Shown here: one piece after another, positions 54,618 to 64,000 of the stretch
Layout: every line of letters starts with the position of its first letter
Numbering within the stretch: the first letter of the stretch is position 1
NCBI GenBank assembly: GCA_002077065.1
Contig: NAJO01000005.1
Span: forward strand, 1,178,001-1,242,000
Direction of reading: 5' to 3'
Source of the DNA: Cryoendolithus antarcticus
Taxonomy: Eukaryota > Ascomycota > Dothideomycetes > Cladosporiales > Cladosporiaceae
Length of the DNA: 64,000 nt
Translations under genes and position numbers: made by a program
Notes under the pieces: generated by a model
Told to the model about the DNA's origin: nothing
The model's database searches: none
The model's input: the letters and a program-made list of their open reading frames with translations, nothing else

Positions 54618-57587
54618 CTACACATCGCTTTCCGCATTGACTTCAACCTCATCGTAACTGTTCTGATGAAGCACCGCCCCGAAACGATCCCACCCCTTCC
54701 TCACATATGCTTCAACCTCTTCGTCCGTCGGCCAGCCACCAAATGACTTGTCAGCGATGGTCTTACACTTCGCGATCATCTCCACAGTCGCAGACTGCAC
54801 GAATTGATCGAGGGGAGTAGTCTCCTCCGGACTAGGCATCTCCGACCACACATCCAGGAGCCACTCTCTCTCGAGAAACACACGCGCAGCAATTATGCAG
54901 AGCCGCCAGTGCTCTTCGCCTCCGCGATCTTTCGCACGCTGCTCAGCCAGCTCATCGGCGTATGTCTCGATGAATTGCAGGGTAGCGTGGATTTGATCGT
55001 GCGCGCCATGCCAGCCGAGAGCGCGGATGTAGGCGTGCAGGACTGCTGGGCTGGGGACATTCAGCAGTCGAGGTAGGCTCGGGACATCTAATTCGCTGGG
55101 TGAGGTACTGCCTCTTGCAGAGTCTGGCGGTACTGGAGCGTGAGAAGATGACGGCTCAGTGCCCGTGAGTGTCTGAAAGTGCGACACGAGATATTGCACT
55201 GGGAGCAGTGACTTGAGCACATCCTCGGTTTCGGCTGTGACCAGCGGAGCAGGTGCAGCCGAGTGTTTGGCATCGTCCGGCAATGAGCTCTGCTTCGCAG
55301 CGAGGACTCGCCAGCAAGCCAGTGCGGTGTTCTCGGTGGCATAGCAGAGGTGCAAAACGATAGGCACGTCGGGATCACGTCCTTTGCTTGTGAGGAGGTC
55401 GAGAACGTAATGAGTGAGGCGATAGGCAGTGAGAACCTTCATCTCTGCACCAAAGGGAGCGCTCGATTCGACGACATCATGTCGCAGGATGTAGGACCTC
55501 TCAGTCAGGCTGATGCGGCCGAAGGCGCGAAGGAGGACAGCGTAGGCTTGCATGTTCACAGTTTTGGAGCGCAGGAGTAACGACACTGCGCGTACGAGTG
55601 AGCTGCGAGGATGGAGTGTCATGACTTGCACCTTATCGCTCGGCGGTAGAAGCCAGCCCGAATTGACGGAGGTGTTTATTCGGATGTTAGTATACGGTTT
55701 GGCCAGCAGGGCGACGTAAGCTCCTAGCAGGAAACCTGGTACTTCGAACGCGTCTGGGCCGGATGAGGCACGCAGCATCTGCATGATCCCGGCATACGCA
55801 TTCTCAGCGCTCCGTAGATACCTGATTCCGACTTGGTGACTTTTCGCGTTGGCAACGAGATAGGCTAGTGCGAGTCCTTTGAAATGTAGTCCATGCTTCG
55901 TGCATCGCTCATAGAAATCATGCATCTTCGGGGGAGGCGTGCGAGTAAATGTATGCTGGTGAGTAGACGGTGGAGGGGCTTCAACAGCAGAACTGTCGCC
56001 TGCGAACATGTCCCGCGCAAAGGGATTGATATGCTCAGGTTTTTGTGCGACAGCCAGACGCTGCTCTTCTCCGTGTAGCTTCTGCACGATGGCAAGCAGC
56101 ATCGGCTTCGTCGGACGGACGCGCGCAGCCTCGGCAGCCTCGAAACAAGCCCAAGCTTCCTGAGCGGTGCGCGTGCATTCAATTCTGGCTGCCCAGATGT
56201 ACTGTGCTTCATTCCAGCTATCGACCTCTAAGGGCATGTGTCGAGATCGGCGCTGAATTGTTGGTGTGTTGTCAGTATCCCAGCCGCTGTATATCATTGC
56301 GACTCGATCCCACCCCTCAAGTGCATAGCCCGCCTCTTGCATGCGGCGCAATGTGGTACCGGCTCTCGATATGCCCTGTTCCGGGCCAATCTCGGAATCC
56401 ATCGCGGTGCGATCTTCTTTCCAAGGTGGCCATGACAGCGCCTTGAGAGCTGCCCATTTTCGTTCACTCTCTGTCTTCGGCTGGGCAAGCTGCATGCGTA
56501 TCACTGCACGATAGCCTTGCCGATCGATCTGCAATGCCGGCTTGTGCTCCGCCATGAACGACAGAATGGAGATGATTGCCGTTTCCTGATGTGTTACGTC
56601 CTTGAGCGGCGAAACCGCTAACGGCTGAGCGATCTGCCACATTGCTTCGTTCAGCAGCTGTGTGATTAATGCAGGTGCCGGGACTTGTCTTTCGCAAGCT
56701 ACCATGAAGTGGAGCAGAAGCTGAGCAACAGAGTTAAGGCACTGTGGCCAGACCTCGCGTGCATGGCGTACAAGTTGCATGCAAGTATCGAATACGGTGG
56801 ATGGACTCAGCTGGGATGGAGCAGTCGTCTCGAAGTGCGATAGAGTTGTCCAGGCAAGGTGAAGCAGGTGGGTGAGTGTACGGGCCCGTGGCGGAGCGTT
56901 GAGCAGTATCGTGTTCAGCGCATGTAATGTCAGCGAAGGACCGTTTCCAGTCGAAAGGTGCTTGAACAAAGCATCCAGTGCAGCTGGGGAGGACCCGTCC
57001 GGTAGTCCTTCCGCCCAAGTTTCATTCGCTCCCTGATTCTTACTATCATTTTGCTGTCTTATGCGTCCCCAACTGTCAAGAGACTTGATACTGTCAGCGA
57101 TCTCGAAGTTCTTTGATGCATCCGTGGGCCGGCTGGCTTCGTCATCTCGAACACGGCGATTCTTTTGGGGCGATACATCTCCGATATCGTGCTCGATGTG
57201 CGACGACAATAACCCTGACTGCGCCAAACATGGCTCCCGCAAGGCAGCATTTGCCCAACGCTTGCTAGGCGGTTCGTATAAAGTTGTAGCGACCTGTCTC
57301 TCTGCTCGATAGGGTCCCCGGTGTCTGGACGTTGTTCGGTGGTCGGCTCCCTCCTCATCGTGAACAGTGTTGTCCTCTGCCGCTGGTCGCCTACTAGCTA
57401 CCGCCGAGCTATAGCGCCGGAAAGAAACCTCAGGATCATGCCGTGATCGAAGCACGGCGCGATGTCGTCCATCTTCCGTGTTGCGGCCATTGGCCGTGAG
57501 TTGCCGAAGATTAGGGCGGCATGGCGACGAGATCGCAGCCAAGACAGAGCGAAGCTGCCTGCCGAGCGGAGTCAGTCCATGTGGCAT
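54618..57587 (-). CDS. Large helical-repeat (PPR-like) putative mitochondrial protein
   Basis: Single exon, 989 residues. I do not recognise a named orthologue. The start at 57587 (MPHGLTPLGRQLRSVLAAIS) gives an Arg/Ser/Leu-rich amphipathic N-terminus consistent with mitochondrial import; the longer frame to 57638 lacks an ATG. Residues ~1-170 are Arg/Ser-rich and disordered. The rest is strongly alpha-helical with paired-helix blocks, e.g. WNEAQYIWAARIECTRTAQE followed by AWACFEAAEAARVRPTKPML. That pattern is typical of divergent fungal PPR proteins acting in organelle RNA metabolism (inference). Two low-complexity inserts occur. It ends in an acidic tail (SYDEVEVNAESDV). Confidence 0.7.
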   Translation of the reverse strand: MPHGLTPLGRQLRSVLAAISSPCRPNLRQLTANGRNTEDGRHRAVLRSRHDPEVSFRRYSSAVASRRPAAEDNTVHDEEGADHRTTSRHRGPYRAERQVATTLYEPPSKRWANAALREPCLAQSGLLSSHIEHDIGDVSPQKNRRVRDDEASRPTDASKNFEIADSIKSLDSWGRIRQQNDSKNQGANETWAEGLPDGSSPAALDALFKHLSTGNGPSLTLHALNTILLNAPPRARTLTHLLHLAWTTLSHFETTAPSQLSPSTVFDTCMQLVRHAREVWPQCLNSVAQLLLHFMVACERQVPAPALITQLLNEAMWQIAQPLAVSPLKDVTHQETAIISILSFMAEHKPALQIDRQGYRAVIRMQLAQPKTESERKWAALKALSWPPWKEDRTAMDSEIGPEQGISRAGTTLRRMQEAGYALEGWDRVAMIYSGWDTDNTPTIQRRSRHMPLEVDSWNEAQYIWAARIECTRTAQEAWACFEAAEAARVRPTKPMLLAIVQKLHGEEQRLAVAQKPEHINPFARDMFAGDSSAVEAPPPSTHQHTFTRTPPPKMHDFYERCTKHGLHFKGLALAYLVANAKSHQVGIRYLRSAENAYAGIMQMLRASSGPDAFEVPGFLLGAYVALLAKPYTNIRINTSVNSGWLLPPSDKVQVMTLHPRSSLVRAVSLLLRSKTVNMQAYAVLLRAFGRISLTERSYILRHDVVESSAPFGAEMKVLTAYRLTHYVLDLLTSKGRDPDVPIVLHLCYATENTALACWRVLAAKQSSLPDDAKHSAAPAPLVTAETEDVLKSLLPVQYLVSHFQTLTGTEPSSSHAPVPPDSARGSTSPSELDVPSLPRLLNVPSPAVLHAYIRALGWHGAHDQIHATLQFIETYADELAEQRAKDRGGEEHWRLCIIAARVFLEREWLLDVWSEMPSPEETTPLDQFVQSATVEMIAKCKTIADKSFGGWPTDEEVEAYVRKGWDRFGAVLHQNSYDEVEVNAESDV

Positions 57588-58183
57588 GCACAGTCGCTCA
57601 TGCCTCAGGATCTCGAATGTGCATGTATGAGCTTGCAAGGAGCTTGTGATAGATGTCTAGACTCGGGCGATGAAGGTCAGAGTATAGATCTCATGCGTGC
57701 ACTAGGCCAACCGTAATTGCTTGGCGCGGCAGTCACCGAGCAAAGGGAGTGCACCAACGTGTGACACGAGAATGCACATGCGTGTCTTTCTTTTGATCAA
57801 GATACATTTGTGCTCACAGGCGCCATCTAGCAGTCCGATATCGTTGCGAGTGTTCAGCTACATGGATCCGTAACCGAGTTGCGCTTTCCCTGATCCCCCT
57901 TCACCACCGCAAAGTCCGGGTCAGCCCGCTTGACGATCAACAGCCAAACCTCTCGACACGGACTCTGTGCGCGCTGTTGTGCTCTGCGGTGCGCACGACT
58001 CTGAAGGCGTCGCATAGGCGAGAGGCTGTTCTGCCGAGACGGGCCTTGAGGGCAGACTGTTTTAGTGAAGGACTGCATCAATTTGGTGGTGGGTGAGCAG
58101 AGGTAAAACGACAAAGTCAACCAGAGCTTGACCAGCGCGTCCTCCAACGCGTCACACTCCACCCTCTGCCCCGCGACGCCAAC
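57588..58183. other. Divergent promoter region, helical-repeat gene / uncharacterised nuclear-type gene
   Basis: 596 bp between head-to-head starts. Overlapping minus-strand ORF 57854-58426 runs into the next gene antisense and is treated as a shadow. No RNA gene recognised. Confidence 0.45.
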
Positions 58184-60734
58184 ATGAACGGCACTTCCGA
58201 CCACCCACCTGCTGCACACGAAGGTACGCCCGACGTCAACAATAAGCGTAAGCGCGACAGTGGTCAGACTCAGCACTCGACCCCAGACCTCCAGCGCATA
58301 CAAACGGACATCCTTGAGATACTGAAGAGGTATGGGAAGGCAACGGACATTGGATGGAACTGGGCACTGACATACGAACAGACAAGACACGCAGCCCTCC
58401 TTCCTCCAACACGAATTCTTCACCACTCAAACACCGGAGCCAGCGACCAAGAAGGCCAGACTTTCCCAACCCGCGTCTACGAAGACGTCCATAGCCGCGA
58501 AACTAGATCATGGCGAATACCATTCCCTTGATGACTTGCGACAGGACGCTGCGCGGGTTGGCAAAGAGCTGGTTACCGAGGTTCGTACGGCGGAGAAGAC
58601 AGATGGGCAGGCGAGTGGACGGCCGTCCGTGGTAGACTTGAAGCGAATACAGAAGATTGGTGCGCTGGAGCAGTCTCTGTTGGACATCCTGGATCGTGAA
58701 AAGAGGTTCGAGGCAGCAGATGCGGCGGAGGAAGCCGTGCCAAAGCAAGAGAATGGGACCCTCGTAAACGGACATGCGCCTGCAGTACCCGCATCAACGA
58801 TCACCAAAGCAGGCACAGTGCTGACTTTGTTCGGAAATGCACCGACTCCGAAGCAGCTCTTCTCGAGCATGCAGCACCCAAGGCACATCAAGGCTGAGTC
58901 TGTCGACGACCTGGAGCTGCCAGTGGAGGAGATGAGTCTGCCCAATGGCTTAGCAGCAACGAAGGTTCTGCCGTCCGGCGCGGCGGACACTAAGCCAACA
59001 CCGACGTTCGAAGAGGCATTTCCACCACCATACTCACTGCCACAATTGCATCCGCCAAAGGCCCAGAAACGAGCCTCAACCAGAGACAACAGCGTGACCT
59101 GGGAGTTCAAGGACCCTGTAGTGCGCAACACTAAGCGTGGCGGCTACACTACACAGAGTCTGAGTACTGCAGACTGGCTTGGCTGGGGAGGTGTGGACCC
59201 TGTTCCGGGGGCAGAGCCTGAGCACGAGAAGCGGAAGCAGCGACATCGTGCGTTGAGTGGTGGTGTCGAAGCTTCGCGGGAGGCGCCTTCGTCTGTCACA
59301 CGAGAAGCTGAGCTAGTCCAGCAGGAAGAGGCGTTATTCAGACGGGCGTTCAGCAGCTTTGCGCCGACACATGATGATACGAAGTCACTCGTACCCGCGA
59401 GGTGGAAGAGCATGGTGTGGTTCTCGAAGCTGGGTAGCAAGCGGTTCGATCAGACATTTGCAGATGATCCCGCTCTTTCAGAGCGACCAATCGTCCCAAT
59501 GATCGATCCTGCACTGCTTGCGCCAGAGGTCTCCGATGAAGAATTTGGCAAAGCTGTCGAGGACTTGGACGAGTCGCTCGTGGAGAATGTCGCAGATCCG
59601 ATCGTCGACAACACTGATGTCGAGAAAGTGCTGCTACGAATTTCCGAGCTTCTTGAGACTCTGGCATCACACCAACGCATACGCAACGCCACAATCACAG
59701 CAAATCCGCCTGTCTCCCGCACGCCGATCAGTCCTGCGCCGATACTTGCTTCCCGAGCCGTGAAAGCCGACAGCCCAGCCGACGACGAAGTAGCAACCTA
59801 CACCAAGCTCCGACACGAGCTCGCCTACCTGGTTCTCAAGCTCCCACCTTACGCTGTAGCCAAGCTCGACGGCTCCCAGCTCGCCGATCTAGGCATCAGC
59901 ACACTACTCCCCATCACCCAACAGGACTACAAAGGCTCAATGGAAGAAGACTCCGTCTCTCGCGCTGCCAAGTACGCCGCAGCAGCAACAGCCAACAGCC
60001 TCGCTAGTCTCACGCGAGGCGCCACCTCATCCACAGGCCAGCACTACAGCAGCTCCTCCTCGCGAACGCCAGCCATCGGCGCAGCGGCGAACACACGCTA
60101 CGCCCAGTCCAGCAGCCGACCAAGCTCCACAGCCCCAGCCTTTTCGCGCTCGACAAGCGGACAAGCAAGCTACAACACCCCAACCGCCGCGTCTCGGTCC
60201 AGCTACGCTCAGCCAACGCAGTACACCCGTCCCGGCGCTCCTCAATCCACATCCACCTACGCCCAGCCAAACGGCCAGAGCGCGTCATCATACTACTCCC
60301 AAGCCCGCCCTCAGCCTTTGACTTACAACTCCAGCTCCTACGCCAGTAACGCCGCGACGTCTTCCTATGCGCAGCAGAGCAGCACGCCCCAGCCTGCGCG
60401 ACCGGTGTACAGTTCAAGTCAGCCGCTGCAGCAGTTCCGCGCTCAAGCATCCTATAATGCTACGCCCAAGCCGGCCTACGCGTCCACGCCCACAGGTGCA
60501 AGTCTACAGACTCGGCCGAGCTATGGTAATGGTACGCCAGCTGCTTCAGCGACGAATATGTTGTACCAGCCCGGCGCCGGCTCAGGCACGGCCATGGGCG
60601 AGGGGGCCAGAAGTACACCTGGTCTGAGCACCGGGAGTGTAGGGTTGGCGAGAGTAGAGACGCCTGTGAATGGCAACACAGGCGTGAAAGTCTTGGATTT
60701 AGAGCCTGTCGTAACGCCGGGCGTGGGTGCTTAG
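58184..60734 (+). CDS. Uncharacterised nuclear-type protein with Ser/Ala/Gln/Tyr-rich tail
   Basis: Two exons (58184-58329, 58382-60734) give 832 residues. The 52-nt intron (GTATGG...CGAACAG, CACTGAC branch) joins DILEILKR to QDTQPSFLQHEFFTTQTPEP in frame. Features: an N-terminal basic stretch NNKRKRDSG that could be a nuclear localisation signal. A second follows at ATKKARLSQ. A conserved-looking core comes next (PPPYSLPQLHPPKAQKRAST, then GGYTTQSLSTADWLGWGG), and acidic helices from about 350. A compact helical region (LRHELAYLVLKLPPYAVAKL) precedes the last ~270 residues of Ser/Ala/Gln/Tyr/Pro-rich low complexity. I suspect a chromatin or transcription role from this layout, but cannot name the family. 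Confidence 0.72.
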
Positions 60735-60866
60735 GAAGCTGAGGCCAGCGTACGGGTGAGAAGCACGTCTGAGGCGCTGCGATGGGTGAGACAGACGTGG
60801 AGGATCGGAAGGTAGAGATGTTGGAGATAACCACTATTAGGTCTGTTTAGAGCGTTCTACGTATCT

Positions 60867-62811
60867 TTACCCACCTATCTGCCCAGCCATGGGCGGATGC
60901 CGTATTCGCCACACCCCGCCCTCGACTCCTACTTCCTCGCGTAGTCTGACCCACGGCCGCGTGCCTTCTGCTACCTGCTTCCTTCCTGCTAGTTTCGTTT
61001 CGTCGGAGTAGAGGTCTTCTAGGTAGGCCCAGTCTGGGGAGTCGAAGTTGCCTCGCACTAGGACTACCCGACGCGTCATGAGCCTCGCGATCTCGGCCTC
61101 TGGCAGTGGTGTGATGAGATGGAGGGTTTGGGATTGCGGGTCAATGCCGCGGATCATGGCGAGAGCATGCGTGGTAGTGTGCCCTGGAGGAAGTGGGGTG
61201 GCGTAACCGCATGGAGGGGCGGGGACGTAGGGAAGGCCTTCTGGGGTATGGACGATTTTGGAGAGTGTGTCCTGGGATGCTAAGTTGTCAAGCGAGATGA
61301 TCGCGACCACTGAGCCGTCGAGGACCTCACTGAGATGTTCGGGCGGCACGGCTTGGCCGTACGAGAGAATGGCGCTGATACCGGGATTTGATGCGGCGTA
61401 GCTCACGAGCCAGGGTCTGAGACTGGAGATGGGGTTGCCGGTCCATCTTGGACCGGAGGAGGCATGAGAGTGGAAGTAAGACATCATCTGCATCGTCCGC
61501 AGCTCGGCGGGTGTGCGGGATGAGGGTCGAGGGAGAGGTCGTGGGAGCTTGTAGTAGACTTCGCTCTTGTCACGAGCAGCGTCTGCTAGGGTAAGATAGT
61601 CGCCGTCGATCAAGATTGTGTCAGTGATGCCTAGGATGTCGAGAAGATCAATCATGACAGTCGCACCGAGCCCAGTGACCCAGCCGCTGGTATTGATGAT
61701 CAGTGGCTGGGCGTCTTTGCCTCGTAGTCGTTCCCGACACCCATCCATGATGTCGCGCACACACGCCACATAGTGCTCCGGATCGTCCTTGAAACTCGTA
61801 GCAGCCAGCGTATGCGTGACCAACAATCGATGTGATTTCGACTTCCTCGATGCAGGGTGCGTAAACGCAGGCCCGAGGATCGGTGACCGTACTTCGACGA
61901 GCGATATCTGGCCCGGCGGTCCGAACTCAGGCTGTCCAGGGTCGAGATCGAGATACAGGCAGCGCCTCTTAAGCATCTTAGACACAATGGCGTTGCAGAT
62001 CTGCCTGTTCAATGTTGACTTGCCCGAAGACTTCGGACCGAGCGTAATGACCCTGAGTTGACCATCTCGTTCGTTCGCGCGGCCAGCGATCTGCGTGAGA
62101 ATCCGCTGGCTCGCATCCTCAGTATCAAGAATACTGAGGGGCCGTTGACTAGCATCCTCGAATGATGTTTGCAAAACCCTGAACGACCTGTTCTTCTCGT
62201 CGGCACTCCAGATGTTGCGTAAAACAGGCGAGAGCCGCTCGAGCTTGCGTAGACTTGACTTGACCGATCGTAAGCAGACTTTCGTCGGTCCGCGACGTGC
62301 AGTGATCACGGGCAGAGCATGGGTGCTGGGAGCGTACACTCTTTGAACGCCAGAGTCTGGGTGCAATAGGAAGCCATAGATCGTTGCTCGCCCTTCCAGG
62401 ACGCTGAGTTCGTACTCCCCAGCGATGCAGGCTTTCTCGTTGATGTCAAGTAGCAGTGTCAGAGACTCGGCATTGTCATTCACGACATTGAGATAGTTCG
62501 TCCGGAAGCTGATCGGAGGGGGCAGTCTGACGTCCTCTTTGACGGCAGCGTTCGGGCTGCTTGCGCGACTGACTCGTGCTGAAACTCCTGGACTGCTGTG
62601 ATGGCCATCGTAGGGTGTCGTTGCTACGTCTTCGGCACGAGCAGGACTTGTGCTGGGAGCTTCTTGGTTTACCCGTTTCAACCGAGCCGCCGCAAAGGCA
62701 CTCAGTACGCCTAGATGGAGGAAATTAGTGAAAAATTGTCGTGCTGAGTAGACATTGACACTGACCCTCAGGCGCTCCGAAAGCATCCTTCGCCTTCCGC
62801 TTCTGCGCCAT
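60867..62811 (-). CDS. GRC3: Polynucleotide 5'-hydroxyl kinase Grc3
   Basis: RNA kinase that works with Las1 in ITS2 processing and also promotes RNA polymerase I termination (family knowledge). Two exons (62811-62766, 62710-60867) give 629 residues. The 55-nt intron (62711-62765) has donor GTCAGT and acceptor ATCTAG, and joins KRKAKDAFGAPEG to VLSAFAAARLKRV. The catalytic Walker A is GPKSSGKST (about residue 240). The lid-type and Walker B region follows LYLDLDPGQPEFGPPGQISL, and PLIINTSGWVTGLG is the Clp1/Grc3 hallmark. N- and C-terminal domains are of normal length. The start at 62811 (MAQKRKAKDAF) fits fungal Grc3. It shares a 165-bp divergent promoter with the RPA34.5 gene. Confidence 0.92.
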
Positions 62812-62976
62812 GTTTGAGATATACGCGCAGAGGGAATAGATGTCGAGGAAGGCGGACTTACCTCATTGGGACAGCGGGTGGAAAAAGTTATCGGAACAAA
62901 TTCCGCCCAGCTGTTGGACTTTTGTTAACGCAGTCAATGCGATTGTGCTAAGTGCTAAGTCTAGCACTGCCGAGCC

Positions 62977-64000
62977 ATGGCGAAACCGAAGGTGCAGGAA
63001 ACGCGCATAGCTCTGCCGGGGGAAATGAAGAAGAGCGCGCCAAAGATATCGCAGACGGCGCGAGCAAAGCCTTCGACGCTCAGCGCGGACGTAGTGGTGG
63101 AATCGGGGAGCGAGTCGGATGATGGGACCGAGGGCGGAGGCAGTGACAGTGAGAGCGAGCAGGAGAAGAGGCAGAACACTACGAAGCCGGACATTCGAAA
63201 GGTGAAAGCTACAGAGCCGACGATACCAGCTGTTCCTGACGACACGTCGAGCGAGGAGGAGGAGGAGGAGGAGGAGGATGAGGAAGACGAAGGATCCAGC
63301 TCAGATGAAGAGCTGCCCGACGTGACAGCGAAAGCATCCGCGAAACCTCAGAAGTCGACAGTGACGACAAACGGCGCAAAGCGGAAGGCAGACGACTCCA
63401 GCAGCAGCGAAGATGGAGCTGCAGATGACCCCGAGGTCCTTCCTGACGCACCACCCCAGAAGAAGTCCCGGACAGAGGCGCAGACGACCGCAGCACCCTC
63501 GCTACCGACACAGCCCTTCATTGCACCTCCGGGATATACCCGTGTAGTCACTCTGCCCAGTTCTAGCATACCTCAGTCCTCTCTCGCAGGGAAGCAGGTC
63601 TGGCACATCACAGCTCCTTCCCACCTCCCAATCAGCGCTCTGACTGAGGCGTCTTTCGAAGCAATTGAGAAGGGCACGCCAGTGTTAACACACAAGTCCG
63701 CCCGCTATTCTCTGACGCCTCTGCCCTCCGCAACTGCTACAACAGTACTCCTGCCCACATCGGAAGGCTACGCGCCGCTCTCGCAGTCCATCACGCGAAC
63801 TCTGCAGATCCGGGAGGTCGTGGAGCTGCCAGAGCTGAGCGGAAAGCAGGCGAGCCAGGTCACTGGAAGCGAGAAAGCCGCAGAAGTGAAGCTTCCAGCT
63901 ATCAGCAGGGTTAAAGAGCAGCCGAGAGGGCTGAAGATGCGGTATCGACCGCCTGGGTTTGGGAAGGGCGATGCTGGCAGGATCGGGAGCGGGAGTGAAA
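62977..64000 (+). CDS. RNA polymerase I subunit RPA34.5-like, 3' end outside the window
   Basis: Partial: 341 residues from the ATG at 62977 to the window edge, no stop reached. The first 165 residues are charged and disordered, with a Glu/Asp run (about residues 93-106, encoded by a GAG-rich stretch at 63254-63290) and basic KRK/KKSR patches. The folded part begins FIAPPGYTRV, then LAGKQVWHITAPSHLPISAL, the dimerisation domain of Rpa34 that pairs with Rpa49 and helps Pol I initiation, elongation and cleavage (family knowledge). GLKMRYRPPGFG near the edge also fits the family. The identification rests on this short domain, so it is good but not certain. Confidence 0.8.
   Translation, partial: MAKPKVQETRIALPGEMKKSAPKISQTARAKPSTLSADVVVESGSESDDGTEGGGSDSESEQEKRQNTTKPDIRKVKATEPTIPAVPDDTSSEEEEEEEEDEEDEGSSSDEELPDVTAKASAKPQKSTVTTNGAKRKADDSSSSEDGAADDPEVLPDAPPQKKSRTEAQTTAAPSLPTQPFIAPPGYTRVVTLPSSSIPQSSLAGKQVWHITAPSHLPISALTEASFEAIEKGTPVLTHKSARYSLTPLPSATATTVLLPTSEGYAPLSQSITRTLQIREVVELPELSGKQASQVTGSEKAAEVKLPAISRVKEQPRGLKMRYRPPGFGKGDAGRIGSGSE

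Noticed and set aside
1..64000. Search for a secondary-metabolite gene cluster around the LaeA-like genes
   Set aside because: No polyketide synthase, peptide synthetase, terpene cyclase, transporter or cluster regulator is present; the neighbours are housekeeping genes.
1..64000. Search for transposons, CRISPR arrays, rRNA, tRNA and viral inserts
   Set aside because: No terminal repeats, transposase motifs, spaced direct repeats or tRNA A/B box pairs were recognised by eye; a program search could still find degenerate copies.

Overview
This window is nuclear DNA from a filamentous ascomycete, most likely a Dothideomycete-type Pezizomycotina fungus. The evidence is dense single-copy eukaryotic genes on both strands and GT-AG introns mostly 41-67 nt long with CTRAY-type branch points. 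The gene set is also typical: POM152, SMC4, DHH1, VPS41, RRP6, TRM10, GRC3, LaeA-like methyltransferases, and a complex I subunit that budding yeasts lack. The class assignment is inference from style; no marker gene proves it. I saw no transposon, tRNA, rRNA, CRISPR array or viral insert.

Layout. 0-10 kb: ARP4 (partial, minus), GUP1 and PKR1 (plus), a UCH-family deubiquitinase (minus), POM152 (plus). 10-25 kb: two paralogous LaeA/UMTA-like methyltransferases at 10.7 and 23.7 kb on either side of DHH1, an F-box protein and SMC4. 25-36.9 kb: VPS41, an RMND1/DUF155 mitochondrial protein, an acyltransferase-3 membrane protein, tubulin cofactor C, the GRIM-19 complex I subunit, TRM10 and an HNT1-like HIT protein, mostly as divergent or convergent pairs. 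36.9-41.5 kb is the gene-poorest part: one two-RRM-like protein and two long stretches without a confident gene. 41.5-50 kb: EFM5, a BSD2/Ndfip protein, a small coiled-coil protein, a methylglutaconyl-CoA hydratase-like enzyme, a secreted RNase T2, and MDM35, which has four small coding exons. 50-64 kb: RRP6, a PRISE-like short-chain reductase, a large helical-repeat mitochondrial protein, an uncharacterised nuclear-type protein, GRC3, and an RNA polymerase I RPA34.5-like subunit running off the right edge.

The genes are housekeeping genes, not one pathway, but some themes recur. Mitochondrial biology: RMND1, GRIM-19, MDM35, AUH-like, helical-repeat protein. RNA and ribosome biology: DHH1, RRP6, TRM10, EFM5, GRC3, RPA34.5. 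Chromatin and nuclear structure: ARP4, SMC4, POM152. GRC3 and RPA34.5 share a 165-bp divergent promoter and both serve rRNA production. I did not find a convincing new multi-gene system. The most unusual items are the paralogous methyltransferase pair, the deubiquitinase with a huge insert between its catalytic Cys and His, the two-RRM protein with a Cys-containing linker, two stop-free introns of 3n length, four introns with C at donor position +3, and a long intergenic ORF near 40 kb. Splice sites were read by eye from frame continuity, GT-AG ends and family conservation; RNA-seq would settle them.
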